The notes under the pieces were generated by a model. The model was not told where the DNA came from. It ran no database searches and saw only the letters and a list, made by a program, of their open reading frames with translations. From Candidatus Pacearchaeota archaeon (GTDB lineage Archaea; Nanoarchaeota; Nanoarchaeia; Pacearchaeales; GW2011-AR1): a stretch of 9,197 bases of DNA. Positions within the stretch are counted from its first letter, which is position 1; the number at the start of each line of letters is the position of its first letter. The stretch lies in NCBI GenBank assembly GCA_002686195.1, contig NZAS01000011.1:1-9197 (forward strand). Reading direction: 5' to 3'. The translations under genes and the position numbers were made by a program. Below are positions 5,414 to 9,197 of the stretch, piece after piece.

Positions 5414-5818
5414 ATGCTTTATGCTGCTGTTGCTGTTATATTTAATGAAAAGAATGAAGTATTGTTGGTCAAGAGAAGTCCTGCTGTTGAATCATTTGTT
5501 GATCATTGGTGCTTCCCTGGTGGTGGAGCTGACGAAGGAGAAGAGTCTGTTGATTGTGCTGTCCGCGAAACCTTTGAGGAAACTAATCTCAAGCTAAATC
5601 CCTCTACCCTAATTTATTTTTATACTGTAGTAAAAGATGAGGATAAAGATATTGACTTTTATGTTTCAACAGACTGGGAAGGAGAGGTTAAGATAGATTG
5701 GGAATCATCTGACTATCAATGGATTGATACAACAAAACTAAGGGATGTAAAGTTTTTGCCCACGCCGGATATTATATTTGATTTAATCGATGAATGGGTC
5801 AATCTATTTGGTATGTAA
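5414..5818 (+). CDS. Nudix hydrolase
   Basis: This is 134 aa from the ATG at 5414, which has GGAG 9 bases upstream and begins the first Nudix beta-strand (MLYAAVAVIFNEKNEVLLVK). The Nudix box is at residues 37-59: G37-x5-E43-x7-R51-E52-x2-E55-E56-x-N58-L59, with the usual Gly after the Glu pair replaced by Asn58 and metal-binding Glu residues present. The FPGGG before it is typical. Nudix enzymes cleave nucleoside-diphosphate-linked substrates (modified NTPs, NADH, dinucleotide polyphosphates, RNA 5' ends); the substrate cannot be read from sequence. Two copies of the 17-bp repeat lie within or at its 3' end, the second supplying the last codon and stop (GGT ATG TAA). The 15-base tail overlaps the convergent gene. 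Confidence 0.9.
   Translation: MLYAAVAVIFNEKNEVLLVKRSPAVESFVDHWCFPGGGADEGEESVDCAVRETFEETNLKLNPSTLIYFYTVVKDEDKDIDFYVSTDWEGEVKIDWESSDYQWIDTTKLRDVKFLPTPDIIFDLIDEWVNLFGM
5745..5761 (+). repeat. 17-bp boundary repeat, copy 2 (inside Nudix CDS)
   Basis: ATGTAAAGTTTTTGCCC, identical to copy 3, 68 bases away but read in a different frame (D-V-K-F-L-P here), so the identity is not due to protein conservation. Confidence 0.85.
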
Positions 5819-6205
5819 AGTTTTTGCCCGGGATGAAGCTGTTAAGATCGGCTCATAGTCTTCGGTCATAAAGTCTGCGCCGAACATCTCTGACCAACCA
5901 AGATACCTACTTTTATCATTAAAGAATGTATCAATACTATAATGATATTCATCATTGATCCTTTCTTCTTTAATTATTTTATCAGTATTTAATTCAACTT
6001 CTTTCATCCCAAAGTATCTGGCTTCAATGAAATAAACATAGTAATAATTACCATTGGTCTTCTTATATAAAGAAATATGGCCCAGTAAATCTTCCTCCGC
6101 CTGCCTGGCAAGGTTTACGCAGTTCCATTGAGTACGGGCTGCAGGGCCGTATGGAATTCGGGCCCCAGGGCGGAGCGTTACCATCGTTCTGTCGATAAGT
6201 TTCAT
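5804..6205 (-). CDS. Hypothetical protein
   Basis: This is a 133-aa protein from the ATG at 6203-6205; the Shine-Dalgarno is weak, and M8 is an alternative start. The N-terminus is Arg/Pro-rich (TLRPGARIPYGPAARTQWNC), and the middle has alternating beta-like strands (NYYYVYFIEARYF). No family is recognised. The C-terminal residues SRAKTLHTK are written by the 17-bp repeat, so the original end of this gene may have been replaced when the repeat arrived. Confidence 0.65.
   Translation of the reverse strand: MKLIDRTMVTLRPGARIPYGPAARTQWNCVNLARQAEEDLLGHISLYKKTNGNYYYVYFIEARYFGMKEVELNTDKIIKEERINDEYHYSIDTFFNDKSRYLGWSEMFGADFMTEDYEPILTASSRAKTLHTK
5813..5829 (+). repeat. 17-bp boundary repeat, copy 3
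   Basis: ATGTAAAGTTTTTGCCC. It contains the stop codon of the Nudix gene and codes for the C-terminal residues of the convergent gene. Confidence 0.85.
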
Positions 6206-6257
6206 AACAAGAGAATGTTTCTTATTAATAGGTTATAAGACAATGGAATCATAGACT

Positions 6258-6449
6258 TTAAATATCTGCCGGCAACGAGCTCACAATTTTAAGGATAGTC
6301 AAAGGAATATCTAATAAGGATTTATTTAATTTATTTAAATCAATTTGTTCATCGGTTATTCTACCTTGTAGGGTTTCCCTGCAACAACCAACCGAAAGGA
6401 AAATAAATAAAATGAGCGACAAGACTGCTATTTTCACGAATGATAACAC
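6258..6449 (-). CDS. Possible small lipoprotein/membrane protein antisense to the next gene's start
   Basis: The frame begins with GTG at 6447-6449, with GGAGAGGAG five bases upstream. It encodes 63 aa: a short basic start, a hydrophobic stretch (IAVLSLILFIFLSVGCC) shaped like a signal peptide or lipobox-like end, then a soluble tail. It overlaps the 5' end of the plus-strand gene by 38 bases, and its ribosome binding site lies inside that gene, which argues against it. It may be a coincidence of a real leader and coding region on the other strand. Confidence 0.22.
   Translation of the reverse strand: MLSFVKIAVLSLILFIFLSVGCCRETLQGRITDEQIDLNKLNKSLLDIPLTILKIVSSLPADI
6366..6384 (+). promoter_or_regulatory. 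Leader hairpin upstream of the two-repeat protein gene
   Basis: TTGTAGGG-TTT-CCCTGCAA forms an 8-bp stem with one G-U pair and a 3-base loop, ending 27 bases before the ATG at 6412. The ribosome binding site (AAGGA) lies just downstream of it. It could stabilise the mRNA or bind an autoregulator. No convincing sigma70 promoter is visible in 6206-6365. Confidence 0.5.
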
Positions 6450-6915
6450 TGAATCTCCTCTCCAGGTGATTCGTCAGACCATGAGTGTTGCACTCTCCGA
6501 TGAGGGTTCTGCTCGGGTCAGCTTTGCCACTAACCGTGGTAAGGGCTCTGGAGCCCAGGTCATCAGTGTTGATGACTATGCCGAGGTTGTCAGCACCCTT
6601 CAGGGCTATGCTGATGCTGGCATTGAGGAGCGCGAGGAAGAGGCCCTTTCTCCTGCCGAAACTATCCGACGCACTATCCGTGTTGAAGATGGTCTGGTGA
6701 GCTTCCGTACACGCTCGGGTAAGGGTGCAAAGCCTGCGAAGATTCCACTGGCACAGTTCAGTGAAGTCTGCGAGCTTCTGACTGGCACTGTGAGTGCTGT
6801 TGAAGCGGCTGGACAGTCCCTTGCCCCGGCCTCTGACGCTGGCGATGAGCCTGCTGATGAGCCTGCTATGGACGGAGATCACTCCGACTATGAGGACATG
6901 GAGGATGATGAGTAG
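6412..6915 (+). CDS. Two-repeat protein with acidic C-terminal tail; probably highly expressed
   Basis: This is a 167-aa protein. Residues ~15-66 and ~80-128 are two copies of one domain, sharing S-P-x3-I-R-x-T, V-S-F-x-T-x2-G-K-G and a later E-V-x3-L. Each copy looks like strands followed by a helix. Residues 140-167 are nearly all Asp/Glu/Pro/Ala, ending EDMEDDE, reminiscent of the acidic tails of phage single-stranded DNA-binding proteins. The fold may resemble PC4/whirly-type nucleic acid binders, but that is a guess. GC content and codon choice (CGT, GGT, CTC, CTG) differ clearly from the AT-rich neighbours and, with the good AAGGA site, leader hairpin and strong terminator, suggest high expression. 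No helical module is present. Confidence 0.8.
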   Translation: MSDKTAIFTNDNTESPLQVIRQTMSVALSDEGSARVSFATNRGKGSGAQVISVDDYAEVVSTLQGYADAGIEEREEEALSPAETIRRTIRVEDGLVSFRTRSGKGAKPAKIPLAQFSEVCELLTGTVSAVEAAGQSLAPASDAGDEPADEPAMDGDHSDYEDMEDDE

Positions 6916-6933
6916 GTAATACTCTGAAACGAC

Positions 6934-6975
6934 AAAGCCCACCCGGTTTAACCGCCGGGTGGGCCTTCGTTTATT
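6934..6975 (+). terminator. Strong terminator (probably bidirectional)
   Basis: GCCCACCCGG (6937-6946), an 8-base loop, CCGGGTGGGC (6955-6964), then CTTCGTTTATT. The 10-bp GC stem is perfect. On the minus strand the same stem is followed by TTTGTCGTTT, so it may also end transcription of the H1-like gene. Confidence 0.9.
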
Positions 6976-6979
6976 CTAT

Positions 6980-6996
6980 ATGTCAAATTTTTGCCC
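6980..6996 (+). repeat. 17-bp boundary repeat, copy 4
   Basis: ATGTCAAATTTTTGCCC, immediately after the terminator. It is followed by TGCGGGC, so GCCC-TGC-GGGC can pair as a small hairpin. Confidence 0.8.
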
Positions 6997-7075
6997 TGCG
7001 GGCCTTTATAAAACTCTCTGTAAAACAATATTTCTCTAATTAGTTTTTTAAAATTACTAGTAGATATTATCTTCA

Positions 7076-7258
7076 TTAACCTACCTCTTTGCCAAGAGTT
7101 AACTTAACTAAGTCTGATGCGGTCTGCTTCAAAGTCCTAAGACCCTTCCTAGCCCTCGTTCCCGCCGCAGCATTACCATTTGCATTCTTTGTAACGTCAG
7201 TTTCTAAGCTTGCAACCAATGTTTTTAACTCATCCCATTTACTTTCTACTGTAGCCAT
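7076..7258 (-). CDS. Histone H1-like (Hc1-family) nucleoid protein
   Basis: This is 60 aa from the ATG at 7256-7258, chosen because a perfect AAGGAGGT precedes it. The sequence ELKTLVASLETD then NGNAAAGTRARKGLRTLKQT matches the short bacterial histone-H1-like family (PF07432; chlamydial Hc1 and Bacteroidota homologues), which are small basic proteins that bind and condense DNA. The Lys/Ala-rich tail of Hc1 is absent; only the conserved helical part is present. It has its own promoter (-10 TATAAT on the minus strand at 7286-7281) and is flanked by copies 4 and 5 of the 17-bp repeat. In a phage it could compact phage or host DNA; this is inference. Confidence 0.85.
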   Translation of the reverse strand: MATVESKWDELKTLVASLETDVTKNANGNAAAGTRARKGLRTLKQTASDLVKLTLGKEVG

Positions 7259-7280
7259 AACTACCTCCTTAATGTTTTTT

Positions 7281-7309
7281 ATTATACTAAATGTAAAATT
7301 TTTGCCCAA
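7281..7309 (-). promoter_or_regulatory. Promoter of the H1-like gene, overlapping boundary repeat copy 5
   Basis: On the minus strand TTGGGC, a 17-base spacer, TATAAT (7286-7281), then AAGGAGGT and ATG. The -10 is perfect and the -35 matches 3 of 6. The spacer is almost exactly the 17-bp repeat read in reverse, so the repeat may be part of a promoter here. Confidence 0.6.
7291..7307 (+). repeat. 17-bp boundary repeat, copy 5
   Basis: ATGTAAAATTTTTGCCC, 6 bases beyond the stop codon of the gene at 7313-7702 and just upstream of the H1-like gene. It is followed by AAGGGC, so GCCC-AA-GGGC is a short self-complementary stretch. Confidence 0.8.
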
Positions 7310-7312
7310 GGG

Positions 7313-7702
7313 CTACATATGGCCCCAGTAAGAATATGATACTTGATCTGGCTCAATTATTTTTACAGTTGTTGAATCATACCAGCATTGGCATTCTTCA
7401 TTATACTCTGGGCCTGAACTTCTTTGGATCAAAACTCCATCGCCTCTAACTCCAAGACTAAAGTAGTGAGTTGCATTGTGCCCCACATCGAACCACTCTA
7501 CATCATCACCGCCACGAAAGTCTTTATCAGAATGGGGACCTGACTCGTCACCTGATGTACATTGAATGAGCCAATCCTTAATCTCTGGCGGACACAGTTC
7601 TAAGGCAGCGGCGGTGGCTGCTGCCCGATCTGCAATATAATTATCATGCCTTTTCTCATAACTTCTTGCATCATCATCAAAAGGCAAAGAAATTTTACTC
7701 AT
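7313..7702 (-). CDS. Hypothetical protein
   Basis: This is a 129-aa soluble protein with AGAGGAG about 8 bases upstream of ATG. It is acidic and Trp/Asp-rich (DVEWFDVGHNATHYFSLGV), with a Cys pair ECQCWYD near residue 108. It overlaps the end of the upstream gene by 8 bases in another frame. No family or catalytic motif is recognised. Confidence 0.75.
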   Translation of the reverse strand: MSKISLPFDDDARSYEKRHDNYIADRAAATAAALELCPPEIKDWLIQCTSGDESGPHSDKDFRGGDDVEWFDVGHNATHYFSLGVRGDGVLIQRSSGPEYNEECQCWYDSTTVKIIEPDQVSYSYWGHM

Positions 7703-7904
7703 CAGGAAACTCCTCTTTGTTTTCTACTGTAGTATAAATGCCTTCTTCATCGTCAATTCTATAACTCATAGAGATTGCACGAGACTTATTATAATATTCT
7801 ACAGCACAATTTAAAGGTCCCCATGTAGGCGTGTTGGTCATATAGTTGTGACCAATATAAAATCGTTCGTCCCAAGTTACACCGCTTCGTTCGATAACAA
7901 ACAT
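7695..7904 (-). CDS. Hypothetical small protein
   Basis: This is a 69-aa protein with a mixed, beta-rich look and several aromatics (RFYIGHNYMTNTPTWG). Start and upstream stop overlap by one base (TAATG), so translation is probably coupled. No family is recognised. Confidence 0.7.
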   Translation of the reverse strand: MFVIERSGVTWDERFYIGHNYMTNTPTWGPLNCAVEYYNKSRAISMSYRIDDEEGIYTTVENKEEFPDE

Positions 7905-8176
7905 TATTCAACATCCGTGTCATACACTTTGATCCACTGCTTCTGCTTCTGAGAGAAAGCAAGGGACTGCCGTGAAATATGGTTAATTAATTCTTCTCTC
8001 TCCCGTGCTTCTTTTGATACGTGCGGGCGTGGATGTGAATAAAAGCTCTGGTTGATCAACGCCTCGAAGCGAGCCTCCTCTTCTCCAAGCTTTTTGCCGC
8101 TCGTCCATCCGGTGATATTACCAGCGATATATGCTAACACTCCAACACACCCAATGACAATTAATTCTACAATCAT
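7904..8176 (-). CDS. Small membrane-anchored protein
   Basis: This is a 90-aa protein. Residues ~2-25 are hydrophobic (VELIVIGCVGVLAYIAGNIT), a single membrane segment without a lipobox, followed by a soluble charged helix (EEARFEALINQ, KEAREREELINH). GGAGGG lies about 8 bases upstream of ATG. It resembles small phage inner-membrane proteins such as spanin- or Rz-like anchors in architecture only; I do not claim that function. Confidence 0.7.
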   Translation of the reverse strand: MIVELIVIGCVGVLAYIAGNITGWTSGKKLGEEEARFEALINQSFYSHPRPHVSKEAREREELINHISRQSLAFSQKQKQWIKVYDTDVE

Positions 8177-8332
8177 TTATCCGGCCCTCCGATAATTATA
8201 AAAACAAATACCAGCAAAACAAGTGCAGAGCACCCCGAAGCCCGTGCTTCCGTGCGAGAATGCTTGTACGGCAAAAGCTGTATTCAATACAGTACAAATC
8301 AAACTAAATCTTCGAGAACTTAAAAAATCCAT
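8177..8332 (-). CDS. Short hydrophobic protein (two membrane segments)
   Basis: This is 51 aa from the ATG at 8330-8332, chosen for the strong AGGAGAT three bases upstream. Two hydrophobic stretches (FSLICTVLNTAFAVQAF and GFGVLCTCFAGICFYNY) are separated by a short loop, with a basic end. It is small and unrecognised. Its TAA is directly adjacent to the next ATG. Confidence 0.65.
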   Translation of the reverse strand: MDFLSSRRFSLICTVLNTAFAVQAFSHGSTGFGVLCTCFAGICFYNYRRAG

Positions 8333-8353
8333 AACATCTCCTGTTATAATAAA

Positions 8354-8430
8354 TGGCACGCCCGATAGGACTCGAACCTATGACCCTCGGCTTAGAAGGC
8401 CGATGCTCTATCCAACTGAGCTACGGGCGC
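8354..8430 (-). tRNA. tRNA-Arg(UCU)
   Basis: The cloverleaf on the minus strand has acceptor GCGCCCG/CGGGCGT, D arm GCTC-AGTTGGATA-GAGC, anticodon stem TCGGC/GCCGA with loop CTTCTAA (anticodon TCT), and T arm ATAGG-TTCGAGT-CCTAT; CCA is encoded. It reads AGA codons. The 5' end is 4 bases from the stop codon of the upstream gene and the 3' CCA is 21 bases from the next start, so it must be cut from an operon transcript. Confidence 0.95.
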
Positions 8431-8434
8431 TCAA

Positions 8435-8623
8435 TCAAACTTCATACTCGCCTTCATCTGAATCAACAATTACTCCACCTTCTTTTAGGGCAACCAATAA
8501 AGTGACTAAAACATTTTCAAGATAGGTCACCCTTTCATCAAAATGAGTAATCTCTTCCACCATCATACGGCACTGGTTTGTAAGTAAATCAACTTGGTTT
8601 TCCCATAAATCTCGCGTATCCAT
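8435..8623 (-). CDS. Small coiled-coil protein
   Basis: This is a 62-aa protein, helical and coiled-coil-like across residues ~7-48 (VDLLTNQCRMMVEEITHF), with an acidic C-terminus (DSDEGEYEV). The ATG is 3 bases after the preceding stop. No strong ribosome binding site (only GCAGAG) and no family is recognised. Confidence 0.65.
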   Translation of the reverse strand: MDTRDLWENQVDLLTNQCRMMVEEITHFDERVTYLENVLVTLLVALKEGGVIVDSDEGEYEV

Positions 8624-8626
8624 TTT

Positions 8627-8824
8627 TCACTCTGCTTCTATATCCTTCGCTGCTGTCAGCATCATAGTTCCTAACAAATCGAGCACATCATCTAATATGG
8701 CAATTTTTTCGGTGACGCCTTCTTGCGCGTGCATGAATTCCAAATCTCTTATGACAGAGAGTAGAACATTATATTGGCCTTCGATTTCAGCAGAATCTTT
8801 GTATACTTTAATTATACTCTTCAT
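8627..8824 (-). CDS. Small helical hypothetical protein
   Basis: This is 65 aa from the ATG at 8822-8824; an in-frame ATG at 8851 would give 74 aa with a longer overlap. Neither has a convincing Shine-Dalgarno, and the shorter form, with a 17-base overlap, is preferred. The protein is amphipathic-helical and acidic (AILDDVLDLLGTMML). No family is recognised. Confidence 0.6.
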   Translation of the reverse strand: MKSIIKVYKDSAEIEGQYNVLLSVIRDLEFMHAQEGVTEKIAILDDVLDLLGTMMLTAAKDIEAE

Positions 8825-9197
8825 CGATTCTATCGTTAGAAGTATCTCCATCCGAATTGCTCGCTTTTTCTTTTCCTATGATTTTTTTAATTTGTTTGTG
8901 TAAGGCAAGCTCAGATGCTTCCATAGCTTCCGGGCTTGGTTCGTAATCATCGCTATAGTATTCTTTATCTGTAACATGACCAGCGTGATGAATCCTCTCA
9001 GAATCAATGATAAGAATACTATCATTGTCCGTGTGCATGTGTATGTACCATGCTCCTTCGGGAAGGTCCATGAACTCACTAATCTGATCGAGAGTGTGTC
9101 CCTCACCATTTGTTACGACGCAAAACCTCAATCCAGCAGGATCATGATCTTCTTCTGGCGCATCATGTGGAGTTCGCTCGAAATAAACCTGATGAAT
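8808..9197 (-). CDS. Hypothetical protein, 5' end outside window
   Basis: The frame is open to the right edge: upstream of a TTG at 9131 there are 22 more sense codons (Ile-His-Gln-Val-Tyr-Phe-...) with no stop, so the true start is outside. The visible part is 129 codons: a beta-rich body (LRFCVVTNGEGHTL, WYIHMHTDNDSILIIDSERI), then an acidic and Lys-rich tail ending in IDEEYN. I do not recognise a family. Confidence 0.65.
   Translation of the reverse strand: MHQVYFERTPHDAPEEDHDPAGLRFCVVTNGEGHTLDQISEFMDLPEGAWYIHMHTDNDSILIIDSERIHHAGHVTDKEYYSDDYEPSPEAMEASELALHKQIKKIIGKEKASNSDGDTSNDRIDEEYN

Noticed and set aside
6361..6942. Long minus-strand frame of 193 codons
   Set aside because: It is antisense to the well-supported two-repeat gene and includes its terminator; a typical shadow of a GC-richer gene.
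6980..7010. GCCC-TGC-GGGC after repeat copy 4 as a terminator
   Set aside because: The T-run precedes the stem instead of following it, and a much stronger terminator lies just upstream.
5358..7307. The 17-bp repeats as integron attC sites or a CRISPR array
   Set aside because: They lack the R/L boxes and long imperfect palindrome of attC, and spacing (68 to 1167 bases) and content are wrong for CRISPR. No integrase or cas gene is visible.
8354..8430. tRNA-Arg as an integration (att) site
   Set aside because: The tRNA is complete, embedded in an operon, and no integrase or duplicated tRNA end is seen in the window.
8223..8525. Plus-strand frame of 100 codons
   Set aside because: It runs straight through the tRNA antisense and overlaps two better minus-strand genes.

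Overview
The window looks like part of a large tailed-phage (possibly jumbo-phage) genome or a similar large mobile element of a Gram-negative bacterium. This is inference from style: about 16 small, tightly packed genes, mostly on the minus strand, with start/stop overlaps and AGGAG-type ribosome binding sites, few recognisable families, an embedded tRNA-Arg, and accessory enzymes (a Nudix hydrolase, a minimal kinase fold, a permuted papain-like protein). No capsid, tail, terminase or replication gene is visible, so the assignment is not proven. The Asp-rich repeat stalk of the left-most gene resembles secreted proteins of Myxococcota-like 'deltaproteobacteria', a weak hint about the host.

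Layout. Positions 1-608 (+): the 3' part of a secreted thioredoxin-fold protein preceded by perfect 30-bp tandem repeats. Positions 615-4068 (-): an operon-like block read right to left: a 50-aa Cys-rich protein, a kinase-like protein, a coiled-coil protein, a 65-aa acidic protein, a 59-aa micro-gene, a 206-aa protein, a stand-alone N-terminal lobe of RNA 2'-phosphotransferase (KptA/Tpt1), and a permuted NlpC/P60-like protein. Five of these eight carry the same ~31-residue helical-hairpin module (core ANDLDxxGLxKEADxLD), at the N-terminus, at the C-terminus, or as almost the whole protein. Positions 4069-4604: a gene-free region with two Z-DNA-prone stretches, an array of A-tracts spaced about 22-26 bp, and a terminator for the next gene. 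Positions 4605-5024 (-): an acidic orphan gene. Positions 5025-5413: a divergent promoter region whose -35 boxes form an inverted repeat.

Positions 5414-7310 hold a mosaic: a Nudix hydrolase (+), an orphan (-), a GC-richer and probably highly expressed two-repeat protein with an acidic tail (+, strong terminator), and a histone-H1-like protein (-). A 17-bp direct repeat (consensus ATGTNAARTTTTTGCCC) occurs five times here in one orientation, mostly at gene boundaries. It has no known identity and is one of the two most interesting signals in the window. Positions 7313-9197 (-) are an operon of small orphan genes with tRNA-Arg(UCU) embedded in it; the right-most gene runs off the window.

The two candidates for an undescribed system are (1) the shared helical module attached to unrelated proteins in one operon, which could be a targeting, docking or packaging tag, and (2) the 17-bp boundary repeat, which could be a recombination, promoter or RNA-processing element.
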